Positions 19,380 to 29,304 of a stretch of 64,000 nucleotides of DNA are shown piece after piece; positions within the stretch are counted from its first letter, which is position 1, and every line of letters starts with the position of its first letter. The translations under genes were made by a program, and so were the position numbers. The notes below the pieces were generated by a model that worked only from the letters and a program-made list of their open reading frames with translations, made no database searches and was not told where the DNA came from. This stretch comes from an uncultured Pantoea sp. (GTDB taxonomy: Bacteria; Pseudomonadota; Gammaproteobacteria; Enterobacterales; Enterobacteriaceae): assembly GCA_913778495.1 (NCBI GenBank), contig CAJYVD010000034.1, forward strand, positions 213,500 through 277,499. The letters run 5' to 3'.

Positions 19380-19928
19380 ATGAATAAAAAAACGCCGCTC
19401 AGTCAGGACGATCAGGCGCTGTTTCGTCAATTAATGACCGGGACGCGTAAGCTCAAACAAGACACCATTGTCCATAAACCTGCCGTTAAGACGCGCGAAG
19501 TGCCACTCAAGCGTCTGCTTTCCGAACAGGCCGACAACAGTCACTACTTCTCGGATGAATTCCAGCCGCTGCTGTCGAATGACGGCCCGATGCGCTACGT
19601 GCGCGCCGATGTTAGCCACTACGAACTCAAAAAGTTACGCCGCGGCGACTACACGCCGGAGATTTTTCTCGATCTGCATGGGCTCACTCAGCAGCAGGCA
19701 AAACAGGAGTTAGGCGCGCTCATTGCCGCCTGCCGCCGCGAGCATCTGTTTTGCGCCAGCGTCATGACCGGGCACGGCAAACATATTCTTAAGCAGCAGA
19801 CGCCTTTGTGGCTGGCTCAGCATCCGCACGTGATGGCCTTTCATCAGGCACCGAAGTTGTTTGGCGGCGACGCGGCGCTGTTGGTGCTGATTGAAGTTGA
19901 GGAGTGGCACCCTCCAGAACTGCCCTGA
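19380..19928 (+). CDS. smrB: Ribosome rescue endonuclease SmrB
   Basis: SmrB is recruited to collided ribosomes and cleaves the mRNA so that stalled complexes can be rescued. The 182-residue protein has an N-terminal extension for ribosome binding and a C-terminal Smr domain (about 95-175) with the catalytic DLHG ([17 protein letters not shown]) and the GHGKH loop ([17 protein letters not shown]). Divergent from prmB across about 150 bp. A short stem TGCCCT-GAGC-AGGGCA begins at its stop codon (19921-19936). Confidence 0.95.
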   Translation: MNKKTPLSQDDQALFRQLMTGTRKLKQDTIVHKPAVKTREVPLKRLLSEQADNSHYFSDEFQPLLSNDGPMRYVRADVSHYELKKLRRGDYTPEIFLDLHGLTQQQAKQELGALIAACRREHLFCASVMTGHGKHILKQQTPLWLAQHPHVMAFHQAPKLFGGDAALLVLIEVEEWHPPELP

Positions 19929-19978
19929 GCAGGGCAAATATGGGGAGCATCATAAAGGAAGGGCCGCTTCAGCGGCCC
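19921..19978. terminator. Stem-loops between smrB and sixA
   Basis: Two hairpins fill the convergent gap: TGCCCT/AGGGCA (19921-19936), and GGGCCGC (19961-19967) with GCGGCCC (19972-19978). Neither has a clear T tract, so they may act as weak or bidirectional terminators. Confidence 0.45.
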
Positions 19979-19987
19979 ACGGAAGGG

Positions 19988-20473
19988 TTACATGGCTTTG
20001 GCTAATTTGGACGGGCTGACCTGCCAGGCCAAAGTGCCGTTGCCCTGCGTCGCATCCTCGACGTTCACACAGGCGATGGCGGACGTGGCGAACATCGGCG
20101 GCGTTTCTTGATGGCATAGCTCCGACACCAGATAGCCCACCAGCGGTAAATGTGAGATCACCAACACCGATTTCACCCCCTGGCTTGCCAGTGCGTGCAG
20201 ATAGCACGCGACTTGGCCGGGATCGCCGCCCGGCGTCAGCTCGGGTAAGATATCTTCGCCTTCCGGCAGTTTCAGCGCTTCCCGCACCGTGGCGAGCGTT
20301 TGTTGCGCACGCAGATAAGGGCTGACTAACACCCGGTCAATGTCCGGCGCCTGGCTGTTAAGCCAGCTCGCCATCTGGCGCGATTCGTCACAGCCACAGA
20401 TCGTTAGCGGACGAACCGCATCACTTGCTGCCTCCAACGCTGCATCGCCATGACGCATGATAAAAACTTGCAT
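19988..20473 (-). CDS. sixA: Phosphohistidine phosphatase SixA
   Basis: SixA removes phosphate from histidine-phosphotransfer domains; ArcB and the nitrogen PTS protein NPr are known substrates in E. coli. The 161-residue protein starts MQVFIMRHGDAALEA with the RHG motif of the histidine phosphatase superfamily (His8 catalytic), then SPYLRAQQTL and VISHLPLVGYLVSELCHQ with the second catalytic histidine. Convergent with smrB and upstream of nothing close; fadJ lies 200 bp away. Confidence 0.94.
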   Translation of the reverse strand: MQVFIMRHGDAALEAASDAVRPLTICGCDESRQMASWLNSQAPDIDRVLVSPYLRAQQTLATVREALKLPEGEDILPELTPGGDPGQVACYLHALASQGVKSVLVISHLPLVGYLVSELCHQETPPMFATSAIACVNVEDATQGNGTLAWQVSPSKLAKAM

Positions 20474-20610
20474 AAAGCACCGCTGTTGTTTGTCGATATC
20501 GTCGGTACCACAGCACCAGACGCTTCATTCTGCGAATGAACGGTGTGTTTTACCCCAATGGATTGAGTATAGTCAACCGGTTGTTTATTAAATAAGCACC
20601 TTCCAGATTA

Positions 20611-20635
20611 GGCCGCGCCGGACCACTGCGCGGCC
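20611..20635. terminator. Hairpin downstream of fadJ
   Basis: GGCCGCGC (20611-20618) pairs perfectly with GCGCGGCC (20628-20635) in the 200-bp gap between fadJ and sixA. No strong T tract follows on either strand; it is the only clear element seen in this gap. Confidence 0.4.
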
Positions 20636-20673
20636 TCGTTTCTAACTCGCTGAATCTGAGCGGCTATTCATAT

Positions 20674-22800
20674 TTATGCCGAAGTGTAAAATTTCGTATT
20701 ACGCTCGGCCTGCGCGATGAGTGCCGCGCAGGGGGCGAAGCGTTCGCCGTGCTGCTGCATCAGCGCACGGAGTGCCTCAACCACCGTCGCCGCCCCGAGT
20801 TGATCAATATAGCGGAACGGCCCACCGAGAAACGGCGGGAAACCCATACCAAACACCGCAGCGATATCGCCATCGCGTGCGCTGCGAATCACCTGTTCAT
20901 CCAGGCACCGCACCGCCTCATTGAGCATCATCATGACGCAACGCTCGGCGACGTGTTGCGCGCGTTGGGTAACCTGCGGCGTAAGGTTCAGTACAGAATA
21001 GATGGTGGCATCAGCCTGACGTTTGCGCGGCCAGCGGACGGGATCGTAACGGTAGAAGCCCTGACCATTTTTGCGCCCTTTTCGTCCGCTCGCGAGCAGG
21101 CGCGCCGCCGCCGCGGGTGCGCTAAAGCGTGGGCCATAAGCCTGCTCCAGCAGCGGACTGATTTTACTGCCGACATCAATGCCTACTTCATCCAGCAACT
21201 GCAGCGGTCCCACGGGGAAACCAAACGCTACCAGCGCCCGGTCAATATGCTCAACGGGCTCGCCTTCCAGCAGGCAGTGCAATGCCTCATTCAGGTAGGG
21301 CGCGAGAATACGGTTAACATAAAAGCCGGGACGGTCTGCAACGACCACCGCCGTTTTGCCCTGCTGACGCGCAAACTGCACCGTGGTGGCCAGCGTGGCT
21401 GCCGACGTGCCAGCATGGGGGATCACTTCCACCAGCGGCATTTTGTCTACCGGACTAAAGTAATGAAGGCCAATGACATTTCCTGGACGCTGCGCATGCG
21501 CGGCGATATCGGCTATCGGCAGCGACGACGTATTAGAGGCAAAAATGGTGTGCGGCTGACAATGCTGCTCAATCTCTGCCACCATCTGCTGCTTCAGCGC
21601 CAGGTCTTCAAATACCGCTTCAATGACCATATCCCGCTGATGGAAGCCTTGATAATCCACGCCGCCGCTGAGGCGTGCCATTTGCTGCTGGCGTTCAGCC
21701 GGCTTAAGCTGGCGGCGTGCCACTTTTTTACTGAGCCGATCCCAGCTGTATTTCAAGGCGTGATTCACGCCCTCCAGATTGATATCTTTGATGCGTACCG
21801 GTAATCCCGCGTTCAACGCCGTGACGCTGGCAATTCCCCCGCCCATCAATCCGCCGCCAAGCAGGCCAATGTGTGAGAGCGTACGCGGCTCGACGTCTGT
21901 AACAGGCTCTTTTTTCAAGGCCGTGGAGGCAAAAAACAGGCTGCGCAGCGCGGCAGACTGCGGCGTCATGGCCAGCTCACCAAACGCACGCGCTTCGGCG
22001 GCGTGCCCTGCCCTGCTGCCCTGCTCAAGTCCGGTGCGCACCACAGACAGAATGCGATCGGTGGCGGGATAATTCCCCTGCGTTTTCCGCTCGGTTTGGC
22101 GCTTTGCCAGCGCGAACAGCGCCGAACGCACGCCTGGCGCCTGCAGCAGCCGATCGCGGCGCGACAGCGTGCGCAGCGTGCGCTTTCCTTTATGTACCCA
22201 CGCCACCGCCGTTTCCAGCAGGATCGCCTGCGGTACCGCGTCATCAACTAAACCGAGTTTCAGCGCCTGCCGGGCGCGCAGTTGCTTCCCGCTGAGCATC
22301 AGCGTCAGGGCCTGCTGCACGCCAATCAGTCGAGGCAGCCGCTGGGTTCCGCCCGAGCCAGGCAGCAAACCTAGCTGCACCTCCGGTAGCCCCAGCCGGG
22401 TTTTGTCGTCCAGCGTGCAGATGCGGGCGCTGCACGCCAGCGCCAGCTCAAGGCCGCCGCCCAGGCAAGCACCGTGGATCGCCGCTACCACCGGAAACGG
22501 CAGCGCGGCGATCTCCGCCATGACATCCTGCCCTTGCGTCGCCAGCGCTTCCGCCTGCTGCGCCGTTTGGCAGGCGGCAATCATCGTGATGTCGGCACCC
22601 GCAATGAAGCTGTCGGGTTTGCCGGAGATCAGCACCAGCCCGGCAAGCTGCGCGTGGCTGCGCGCCGCGCTCAGCACCGCGCGGATCTGCGTGACAAACT
22701 CAGCCTTGAGGGTATTCATTTTCTCGCCCGGTACATCCAGCGTAATCACGCCGACGTGGTCCGGACGCACATGCAGTGTAAATGCAGATTCACTCATCAT
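20674..22800 (-). CDS. fadJ: Fatty acid oxidation complex alpha subunit FadJ
   Basis: FadJ carries enoyl-CoA hydratase (N-terminal, about 1-190) and NAD-dependent 3-hydroxyacyl-CoA dehydrogenase (about 310-500, plus C-terminal helical domain) activities and pairs with FadI for anaerobic or long-chain beta-oxidation. At 708 residues it has the normal length. Crotonase motif [18 protein letters not shown] with the oxyanion glycines, and the dehydrogenase dinucleotide loop [21 protein letters not shown] (about 313-333) followed by NTSSLPI and [17 protein letters not shown]. The ATG at 22800 overlaps the fadI stop by 4 nt, so the pair is translationally coupled. Confidence 0.96.
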   Translation of the reverse strand: MMSESAFTLHVRPDHVGVITLDVPGEKMNTLKAEFVTQIRAVLSAARSHAQLAGLVLISGKPDSFIAGADITMIAACQTAQQAEALATQGQDVMAEIAALPFPVVAAIHGACLGGGLELALACSARICTLDDKTRLGLPEVQLGLLPGSGGTQRLPRLIGVQQALTLMLSGKQLRARQALKLGLVDDAVPQAILLETAVAWVHKGKRTLRTLSRRDRLLQAPGVRSALFALAKRQTERKTQGNYPATDRILSVVRTGLEQGSRAGHAAEARAFGELAMTPQSAALRSLFFASTALKKEPVTDVEPRTLSHIGLLGGGLMGGGIASVTALNAGLPVRIKDINLEGVNHALKYSWDRLSKKVARRQLKPAERQQQMARLSGGVDYQGFHQRDMVIEAVFEDLALKQQMVAEIEQHCQPHTIFASNTSSLPIADIAAHAQRPGNVIGLHYFSPVDKMPLVEVIPHAGTSAATLATTVQFARQQGKTAVVVADRPGFYVNRILAPYLNEALHCLLEGEPVEHIDRALVAFGFPVGPLQLLDEVGIDVGSKISPLLEQAYGPRFSAPAAAARLLASGRKGRKNGQGFYRYDPVRWPRKRQADATIYSVLNLTPQVTQRAQHVAERCVMMMLNEAVRCLDEQVIRSARDGDIAAVFGMGFPPFLGGPFRYIDQLGAATVVEALRALMQQHGERFAPCAALIAQAERNTKFYTSA

Positions 22801-24107
22801 TCCGCCTCCAGAACCATCGCGCTACCCAGCCCGCCCGCCGCGCAGGCGGTGACCAATCCCAACCCGCCGCCGCGACGGCGCAGCGCGTGCAGCGTTTGCG
22901 TGATCATGCGCGCACCGGTGGCCGCAAAGGGATGCCCGTAGGCGATAGAGCCGCCCTGCACGTTGAAGCGAGCCTCGTCCACCTCGCCGAGCGCGTGCGG
23001 ACGATTGAGCACGTCGCGTGCAAAGCGCGCATCGCGGAACATCTTGAGGTTGGCCAGCGTCTGCGCCGCAAAGGCCTCATGCATGTCGATTAAAGTGAGA
23101 TCCTGTAGCGTAATGCCCGCGCGATCCAGCGCCAGCGGCGAGGCGTAAGCCGGCCCCAGCAGCATATCTTGCCGGACATCGATGGCGGTGAAGGCGTAGC
23201 TGCGTAGATAGCCCAGCGGCGTGATCCCCAGCTCACGGGCGCGGCCTTCGCGCATCAAAATCACCGCCGCTGCGCCGTCGGTGAGCGGCGTGCTGTTCGC
23301 CGCCGTGACAGAGCCGTGCTGACGGTCAAAGGCCGGACGCAGCTTGGCATAATCCGCGGCGCTGGCGTTAAAGCGGATATTGTTGTCCTGAGCGATCGGT
23401 GCTTTCCACGGCGGCACAAAGGCGGGCATGACTTCCTGCGCCAACACGCCTGATTGCCACGCCTGTGCCGCCTGCTGATGCGACCGCAGCGCCAGCGCAT
23501 CTTGCGCTTCCCGCGTAATGCCGTGGGTTTTCGCCATCTGTTCCGCGGTATCGCCCATGCGTAAACCGGTGGAGTATTCTGCCACCGCCGGCGGCACCGG
23601 CAGTAAATCGCGCGGCCGCAAGCGGCGTAGAATCGCCATCTTTTGCCCCATGGTGCGGGCCTTATTCAGATCGACCAGCGCGCGCGCCAGCGTTTTACTG
23701 ACGCCAATCGGCAGCACCGATGACGAATCCGCGCCGCCCGCAATGCCCACGTTGATGGTGCCGGCCATGAGGCTTTCCGCCACATTGGCTACCGCCTGAA
23801 AGCTGGTGGCACAGGCGCGGCTCACGCTATAGGCGTCGGTGTGCACACTCAGTCCACTGCTCAAGACGATTTCCCGCGCAATATTAGGGGCTTCCGGCAT
23901 CTGTACCACTTGCCCAAACACCAGCTGATCGATGACCTCGACGGGAAGTTCGCTGCGCGCAAGCAGTTCAGATACCACCATTGTGCCTAATTCGAGCGCG
24001 GGGATACCGTGAAAATCTGTCGCCTGGCGGGCGAAAGGCGTGCGTAATCCGTGCGTGATGGCGATACGTTCACCCTGACGCGTCAGCAGCGGCTGCGCTT
24101 TGCTCAT
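22797..24107 (-). CDS. fadI: Fatty acid oxidation complex beta subunit, 3-ketoacyl-CoA thiolase FadI
   Basis: FadI cleaves 3-ketoacyl-CoA with CoA to acetyl-CoA and the shortened acyl-CoA. The 436-residue thiolase has the nucleophilic cysteine in [20 protein letters not shown] (about residue 99), a histidine in [16 protein letters not shown] and the second active-site cysteine in [14 protein letters not shown]. It is the first gene of fadIJ, and a FadR-type operator lies 40-56 bp upstream of its ATG. Confidence 0.96.
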   Translation of the reverse strand: MSKAQPLLTRQGERIAITHGLRTPFARQATDFHGIPALELGTMVVSELLARSELPVEVIDQLVFGQVVQMPEAPNIAREIVLSSGLSVHTDAYSVSRACATSFQAVANVAESLMAGTINVGIAGGADSSSVLPIGVSKTLARALVDLNKARTMGQKMAILRRLRPRDLLPVPPAVAEYSTGLRMGDTAEQMAKTHGITREAQDALALRSHQQAAQAWQSGVLAQEVMPAFVPPWKAPIAQDNNIRFNASAADYAKLRPAFDRQHGSVTAANSTPLTDGAAAVILMREGRARELGITPLGYLRSYAFTAIDVRQDMLLGPAYASPLALDRAGITLQDLTLIDMHEAFAAQTLANLKMFRDARFARDVLNRPHALGEVDEARFNVQGGSIAYGHPFAATGARMITQTLHALRRRGGGLGLVTACAAGGLGSAMVLEAE

Positions 24108-24146
24108 TGCATTTACCCATAATTTATGACCCCAGCATCATTGCCA

Positions 24147-24163
24147 AACAGGTCTGACCTGAT
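24147..24163 (-). promoter_or_regulatory. FadR operator upstream of fadIJ
   Basis: AACAGGTCTGACCTGAT at 24147-24163 has the near-palindromic GGTCnGACC core of FadR sites and lies 40-56 bp upstream of the fadI start. FadR represses fadIJ in E. coli, so repression relieved by long-chain acyl-CoA is expected here. Confidence 0.75.
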
Positions 24164-24272
24164 CAGTGTTAACCAGGTGCTTCGGCGTCGCCAATAGCGG
24201 AAGAAAAAAAGTGCGAAGGTAAACACGAAAAATAGGCGAATGCTGCCGCACCCAGAGGCGGCAGCGGAGGGA

Positions 24273-24569
24273 TTAGCGTAAACCGAGTTGAAAAATCAGG
24301 CTCTCCGCCTGACAGCAAAATGTAAAGTCAATGTCCAGCTGCAGCGCAGCCCCGCGATCGGTAAAGGTCGCGTGAATCGTGCAGGGTTCCGAGGCAGCTT
24401 GCTGCGCGCGTTCGCCCAGCTGCGTCAGCATCGACTCTGCTGCCGTGCGGTCAGGAAACGCACCCGACCAGTGGGCGGTACAGTCACTGTTGTCGATCAC
24501 GGTGCCTATCTCTACACAGCAGCAGGCCGCGATATCGGTGTCACTGCGTGGCTTGACGTTGTCTCGCAT
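24273..24569 (-). CDS. yfcZ: YfcZ/YiiS family protein
   Basis: A 98-residue cytoplasmic protein of unknown function. The cysteine cluster in DIAACCCVEIGTVIDNSDCTAHW and the C-terminal LDIDFTFCCQAESLIFQLGLR align with E. coli YfcZ, which sits at the same position between fadI and fadL. Cysteines are unusually frequent for its size, but no metal motif is certain. Confidence 0.92.
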   Translation of the reverse strand: MRDNVKPRSDTDIAACCCVEIGTVIDNSDCTAHWSGAFPDRTAAESMLTQLGERAQQAASEPCTIHATFTDRGAALQLDIDFTFCCQAESLIFQLGLR

Positions 24570-24788
24570 TCTTCTCTCCTCTCAAGGCCCTAAACCCTGA
24601 ACAGGAGTCTACGCCCAGCGCGCAAGCGCAGCCATCTTTTCCCCGCTAAGTGACGAATATCACACAATAAATTGATTACGGACAATTTTGTGGCTTAATG
24701 GCGTCAGGACGGTGGCAAGATTTTGTTAAGCAGATCTGATTTTGTCGATCAAACTAGAAATATCTGAAAAACATTATTGCAACAAATA

Positions 24789-24829
24789 TACAGGTCGGAC
24801 CTATACTCGTCGCACTGGTCTGATATGTG
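24789..24829 (+). promoter_or_regulatory. Two FadR-like sites upstream of fadL
   Basis: ACAGGTCGGACCTATA (about 24789-24805) and CACTGGTCTGATATGTG (24813-24829) lie 85-125 bp upstream of the fadL ATG. They correspond in order, spacing and sequence to the two FadR operators I remember upstream of E. coli fadL. The rest of the 344-bp yfcZ-fadL gap is A+T-rich and holds no gene. Confidence 0.7.
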
Positions 24830-24913
24830 TCGCTGTCATCAGTCCCTACAATCCGCCGTCCTTTGTTACGCGTCGTAACATCGTTTAAAAATAATTAAGA
24901 TGAGGTTGTGGTC

Positions 24914-26206
24914 ATGAACCATAAGAACCTGTTTGCAAAGTCAGCTGTGGCAGCTGCGTTGGCGCTTGTCTCTTCCCATGTTTACGCCGCAGGCTTTCAA
25001 CTCAATGAATTTTCCTCTATTGGATTAGGCCGCGCTTATTCTGGTGAAGGTGCGATGGGCGACACCGCCGCTTCGGCTAGCCGCAACCCGGCAACCATGG
25101 CGCTGATGGATCGCCCCGCGTTCTCGATCGGGGCGGTTTACATTGACCCGGATGTGAATATCAGCGGCCGCAGCCCGTACACCGGCAACAGCCTTGACGC
25201 GAATAACATTGCCCCGAATCAGTGGGTACCGAATATTCACTACGTACAGCCCATTAACGATCAATGGTGGGTTGGCGCCTCTGTTACGTCTAACTACGGA
25301 CTCGCCACGGAATTTAATAATAATTATGCCGCAGGGGGATTAGGCGGGAAAACCGACCTGACCACCGCCAACGTTAACCTCAGCACCGCCTACCGTTTAA
25401 ACGAACACTTCAGCTTCGGCGTGGGTTTTGACGCCGTCTATGCAAAAGCAAAAATTGAGCGCTACGCCGGAGAAGTCGGTCAAATTGCCGGTTTGCCGCT
25501 GCCCGCAGACACCCAAATGGCGCGTCTGAAAGGCAACGAGTGGGCTTACGGCTGGAACGCCGGTATACTGTATGAAGTGGATGACAATAATCGCTTCGGC
25601 TTTACTTATCGCTCAGAAGTCAAAGTGGACTTTGACGGCGAATACCGCAGCAATCTTCCAAGCGCCATTAACAACTCACCGCGCGCCGTGGCGGCAGGCT
25701 TGCCGTTCGGCACCAATGGCGCAACCATTCCGGGTTCATTAACCCTCAACCTGCCGGAGATGTGGGAAGTGTCTGGCTGGCATAAAGTGGCGCCGCAGTG
25801 GGCGGTACACTACAGCCTGGCGTATACCAGCTGGAGCCAGTTCCAGGAGCTGAAAGCCACAGGCAGCAACGGACAGCAGCTGTTCTACAAAGATGAAAGC
25901 TATCACGATGCATATCGCATCGCGCTGGGCACCACCTATACCTATGATGCGAACTGGACGTTCCGCACCGGTATCGCCTTTGATGATAGCCCCGTCCCCG
26001 CCGACAAACGTTCCATCTCAATTCCGGATCAGGATCGTCTGTGGCTGAGCGCCGGTGCTTCTTACGCGTTTAACGATGATGCGTCAGTGGATGTGGGCGT
26101 TTCTTACATGCATGGGCAGAAAGTCACCGTACAAGAAGGCACCTATACCTTCAATTCAGAAGGCAAAGCCTGGCTCTACGGCGCCAACTTCAACTACAAA
26201 TTCTGA
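24914..26206 (+). CDS. fadL: Long-chain fatty acid outer membrane transporter FadL
   Basis: FadL is a 14-stranded outer-membrane beta barrel that takes up long-chain fatty acids. The 430-residue product has a signal peptide cleaved after VYA before [22 protein letters not shown], the N-terminal hatch sequence typical of the family, the NPA(T) motif of the hatch ([13 protein letters not shown]), and a C-terminal aromatic end (NFNYKF) recognised by the Bam machinery. I start at ATG 24914, not the in-frame GTG 24908, because it gives the normal signal peptide. Upstream are two FadR sites, downstream a strong terminator. Confidence 0.96.
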   Translation: MNHKNLFAKSAVAAALALVSSHVYAAGFQLNEFSSIGLGRAYSGEGAMGDTAASASRNPATMALMDRPAFSIGAVYIDPDVNISGRSPYTGNSLDANNIAPNQWVPNIHYVQPINDQWWVGASVTSNYGLATEFNNNYAAGGLGGKTDLTTANVNLSTAYRLNEHFSFGVGFDAVYAKAKIERYAGEVGQIAGLPLPADTQMARLKGNEWAYGWNAGILYEVDDNNRFGFTYRSEVKVDFDGEYRSNLPSAINNSPRAVAAGLPFGTNGATIPGSLTLNLPEMWEVSGWHKVAPQWAVHYSLAYTSWSQFQELKATGSNGQQLFYKDESYHDAYRIALGTTYTYDANWTFRTGIAFDDSPVPADKRSISIPDQDRLWLSAGASYAFNDDASVDVGVSYMHGQKVTVQEGTYTFNSEGKAWLYGANFNYKF

Positions 26207-26224
26207 TGCCGCGAGCATAAAAAA

Positions 26225-26252
26225 AACGGCGACCACGAGGTCGCCGTTTTTT
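26225..26252. terminator. Terminator between fadL and mlaA
   Basis: AACGGCGACC (26225-26234), loop ACGA, GGTCGCCGTT (26239-26248), then TTTT; a run of A precedes it, so it can stop transcription from both fadL and the convergent mlaA. Confidence 0.85.
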
Positions 26253-26280
26253 ATGGTGCGCTCACGCTGCGCTGACAGGC

Positions 26281-27048
26281 TTATTCCGCGTCGATCTCTT
26301 TTAAATCGTCCTGAATTGCGCTGGCGTTAGGGTTCTCTTCAGGCTTGAGCTTGCCGCCGTTAGCGATAAAGTCATTGCGCTGGAAGTAGGCGTTACGAAT
26401 AAAGGCGTAAGGATCGGGCTGCTGGCGCAAAATCGCATCGGAATCCAGTAACTGGGCGCGCGTCTCAACGCCTTCCAGCGTCCATTTGCCAATCGACATC
26501 GGCCAGGTCAGCCAGCTCAGCACCGGATAGAGCGTATCAACATAGTCGCCTCCGTCCTGACGCACGGTAAAGCTGCCGTAGCCCGGCAGTACCACGTAAG
26601 GACCATAGCCGACACCATAGTGGCCCAGCGTACTGCCGAAGTGGTGCGGCACTTCACGCGCCAACTGCGGATTGGCTCTTCCCGCCACGTCGATAAAGCC
26701 GCCTAAGCCCAACACGCTGTTGAGGAAAAAGCGCGTGAAGTGAATACCCGCTTGACGCGGCTCGCCCACCAGAATCGCGTTCAGCATACTGGCAGGCTCA
26801 TCCAGGTTGGACAGGAAATTGCTCAGGCTACCGCGAGCGGGCGCCGGCACGTAGTCGCGCCACGCCACGGCCACCGGCCGCAGCACATAGGGATCCAGCA
26901 CGCCGTAGTTGAAGTTAAACATCGTGCGGTTGAAGCCTTCCAACGGATCGCTGCGCTGAGCAGGCTCGGCGTTGTCAGCCGGTTTGGAGCTGGCGCATCC
27001 CACCAGCATTACGCTGGCCAGCGCCAGACCGGTCAGGCGAATAGTCAT
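26281..27048 (-). CDS. mlaA: Phospholipid-binding lipoprotein MlaA (VacJ)
   Basis: MlaA sits in the outer membrane with porins and removes misplaced phospholipids from the outer leaflet, feeding the MlaC-MlaFEDB retrograde pathway. The 255-residue precursor has a lipoprotein signal with lipobox LVGC (mature Cys about 18), then RSDPLEGFNRTMFNFNYGVLDPY and GSTLGHYGVGYGPYVVLP, highly conserved in the family. ATG 27048 follows AGGGAGA; the longer frame from 27066 adds MHRERT before it. Neighbouring yfdC in E. coli is displaced here by the ccm operon. Confidence 0.95.
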   Translation of the reverse strand: MTIRLTGLALASVMLVGCASSKPADNAEPAQRSDPLEGFNRTMFNFNYGVLDPYVLRPVAVAWRDYVPAPARGSLSNFLSNLDEPASMLNAILVGEPRQAGIHFTRFFLNSVLGLGGFIDVAGRANPQLAREVPHHFGSTLGHYGVGYGPYVVLPGYGSFTVRQDGGDYVDTLYPVLSWLTWPMSIGKWTLEGVETRAQLLDSDAILRQQPDPYAFIRNAYFQRNDFIANGGKLKPEENPNASAIQDDLKEIDAE

Positions 27049-27083
27049 TGTTCTCTCCCTGTGCAAACAAAGAAGGTATCACT

Positions 27084-28295
27084 TCAGGGCTGCTGTTGAT
27101 TGATCTCCACAGCCAGTGGCTGCTGCCCATCCCACGGCGTAACCGCGCTCACACCAAACCAGTCACCGGACTGCGGATTGGCGCTGCCATCGCGCGAAAT
27201 ACGCGCCCTTACCTGCACCTGATGCTGCGCCGAAAGCAGGCGATCGGGCATCATGGTATTGCTGTCATCCAGCGTAAGCGAAAGCGGAAAGTGACTGAGC
27301 GGCAGACGTTTAACCGCCACCGGTACCGGTGATACACCGTCAGACACAGAAATATACAACACTCCGCCCGGCGGTAACATTTTTTCTGCCTGTGGCGCTA
27401 AGCGCACCGACAACGCCAGCGGGCGCGTCTGCTCACCGGCATCGGCTTTCGCCTGCTCGATACTGCGCTCAATCAGTGTAATGCGTTTATCGCCAGGCGG
27501 TAGCGCGGTTAGCATCCTTTGCCACGTGGTGATTGCCTCCGCATACTGCTGCAACGTAAACGCGTTATAGGCGAGCAAGCCGAGCGTACGCAGATCGTGC
27601 GGATCGCGCGCCGCGAGGGCCTTGAGCACCACGCTGGCCTGACGGTTATCCTGCGGATCGCTTGATCGGGTTAACACTTCCGCATAATCCTGCTGCAGTG
27701 CCTCATTATTCGGGCTCAGCTGCAGCGCACGTTCAAACGCCTGACTGGCGAGCGTGGCATTGTTGAGCACCATCCCCAACCGCCCAAGCATCGTCCAGCC
27801 GTTGAGATCGCGCGGAGTGTCCTGCAGCGCGCTGCGCAGCCCCAGCTGCAGCCGCGCCAGCTCCTCCATGCTCAGCGGCTGAGCGTGAGGATCCATCAGG
27901 CGCGCGCGCAGTGCCGGATAAGCGTTTTGTACGCTGCTCCAGCTGGCGAACTGCGTCAGGCCGCCGACGTACAGATACATGCCGACACTCAGCACCACCA
28001 GCACCAGCGCACCGGGGAGCAGCACCCATCGGCGCGTGGGCCGCGCGTTGACGGCGTCATGGTCCGGTACGTCGGCCAGCAGCGTATGCTGTAGCTCGCG
28101 CACCATGTCGTCGCGTTCACCCACCACGCCCTCTTCTTCATCACGCGTCAGCTCGCGCAGACGCTGTTGGTAAAAGGCAGTATTAAGGCGATCGCGATCG
28201 CCCTGGTGCGCAGTGCGCTGACGCCAGCCGGCTGCAAGAAACAGCGTCAGCGCGGCGGCCAGCAAAATAATCACGGTAAGAAAAAATTCCGACAT
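27084..28295 (-). CDS. ccmI: Cytochrome c maturation protein CcmI
   Basis: CcmI holds apocytochrome c during heme attachment. The 403 residues comprise two N-terminal membrane helices (about 1-22 and 95-112), a leucine-rich loop (RLNTAFYQQRLRELTRDEEEGVVG) between them, TPR repeats (about 150-280: GWTMLGRLGMVLNNATLASQAFERALQLSPNN) and a C-terminal periplasmic beta domain. In E. coli this unit is fused to CcmH; here it is a separate gene whose ATG overlaps the ccmH stop by one base. Last gene of the ccm operon. Confidence 0.93.
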   Translation of the reverse strand: MSEFFLTVIILLAAALTLFLAAGWRQRTAHQGDRDRLNTAFYQQRLRELTRDEEEGVVGERDDMVRELQHTLLADVPDHDAVNARPTRRWVLLPGALVLVVLSVGMYLYVGGLTQFASWSSVQNAYPALRARLMDPHAQPLSMEELARLQLGLRSALQDTPRDLNGWTMLGRLGMVLNNATLASQAFERALQLSPNNEALQQDYAEVLTRSSDPQDNRQASVVLKALAARDPHDLRTLGLLAYNAFTLQQYAEAITTWQRMLTALPPGDKRITLIERSIEQAKADAGEQTRPLALSVRLAPQAEKMLPPGGVLYISVSDGVSPVPVAVKRLPLSHFPLSLTLDDSNTMMPDRLLSAQHQVQVRARISRDGSANPQSGDWFGVSAVTPWDGQQPLAVEINQQQP

Positions 28296-28750
28296 TACGG
28301 CTTCCCGTCACGTTGAAGAATGGCCGCCAACCGCTGCTGTTCGCGCGCATCAAGCGCCTGACTCGCACTGTTGCGTCGGCTGCGCAGAAGGATCACCAGC
28401 GCGCCCAGCAGCACAAAAATCGCCGGGCCGGCCCACAAAATCACGGTGGACGGCGTAACAGGCGGCTCGTAGGTAACGAAATTGCCGTAGCGCGCCACCA
28501 TATAATCAATGATTTGCTGGCGGCTCTGGCCCTGCTGTATCAGCGTATAGACCTTTTTGCGCATGTCGGCGGCAATCATGGCGTTGGAGTCGGCAATGCT
28601 GTTGTTCTGACACTTTGGGCAGCGCAGCGAAGCGGTAAGATCGCGGTACTGCGCTTCCTGCTGCGGCGAGGCGAAAGATAAGGTATCAATCGCCGCCCAT
28701 ACCGACGCGCTGAGCATCAGGCCCAGCAGGACGAGCATGATCCGTTTCAT
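28295..28750 (-). CDS. ccmH: Cytochrome c maturation protein CcmH
   Basis: CcmH is a membrane-anchored thiol oxidoreductase that reduces the apocytochrome c CXXCH cysteines with CcmG. The 151-residue protein has a signal peptide (MKRIMLVLLGLMLSASVWA), the active motif LRCPKCQNNSIADSNA, a helical core and a C-terminal membrane anchor. ATG 28750 overlaps the ccmG stop by 4 nt. The protein lacks the CcmI extension found in E. coli CcmH. Confidence 0.94.
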   Translation of the reverse strand: MKRIMLVLLGLMLSASVWAAIDTLSFASPQQEAQYRDLTASLRCPKCQNNSIADSNAMIAADMRKKVYTLIQQGQSRQQIIDYMVARYGNFVTYEPPVTPSTVILWAGPAIFVLLGALVILLRSRRNSASQALDAREQQRLAAILQRDGKP

Positions 28751-29304
28751 ACGCCCGCCCCCCGACTGTATTTGTCCCACAGCGGTTTCACCTCTTCGCG
28801 CCACACGCGGGCGTTCAGATCACCCGCGTGGCGATAGCGGATAATGCCCTGTCCGTCGATCAAGAAGGTCTCCGGCGCGCCGTAAACACCCAGATCCAGC
28901 CCTAACATACCGTCACCGTCGTACAGGCTTAGCGCATACGGATTTCCGAGCGTATTAAGCCAGGTCACCGCTTTGGTGCGATCGTCTTTGTAGTTCAGCC
29001 CCACCACGCGAATGCCTTGTGCGGCCAGCGAATTGAGGTACTGATGCTCCGCGCGACAGGTCGGACACCAGGTCGCCCACACGTTTAGCAGGATCGGTTT
29101 ACCGTCCGTGAGCGCCTGCTGATCGTAGAGTTTGCCGGGCTGATCCAGCGCTTCAAGCTTGAAGCGCGGCACCGGTTTCCCAATCAGCGCGGACTCCAGC
29201 CGCGTGGGATCGTCGCCATCCGCGTTACGCGTCAGCTGCCACAGCAGCGCCGCCGCGAGCAGCAAAAACAGGATCAGCGGAATAAACAGCCTCTTTTTCT
29301 TCAT
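28747..29304 (-). CDS. ccmG: Thiol:disulfide interchange protein CcmG/DsbE
   Basis: A 185-residue membrane-anchored periplasmic thioredoxin that keeps apocytochrome c cysteines reduced. N-terminal anchor RLFIPLILFLLLAAALLW, then a thioredoxin fold with LLNVWATWCPTCRAEHQYLN holding the CPTC active site and GAPETFLIDGQG with the cis-proline region. ATG 29304 overlaps the ccmF stop by 4 nt; longer in-frame extensions lie inside ccmF. Confidence 0.95.
   Translation of the reverse strand: MKKKRLFIPLILFLLLAAALLWQLTRNADGDDPTRLESALIGKPVPRFKLEALDQPGKLYDQQALTDGKPILLNVWATWCPTCRAEHQYLNSLAAQGIRVVGLNYKDDRTKAVTWLNTLGNPYALSLYDGDGMLGLDLGVYGAPETFLIDGQGIIRYRHAGDLNARVWREEVKPLWDKYSRGAGV

Noticed and set aside
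28295-28750. Frameshift splitting an E. coli-type fused CcmH
   Set aside because: Both parts have own starts and normal stop-start overlap as in organisms with separate ccmH and ccmI, so this is the native unfused form.
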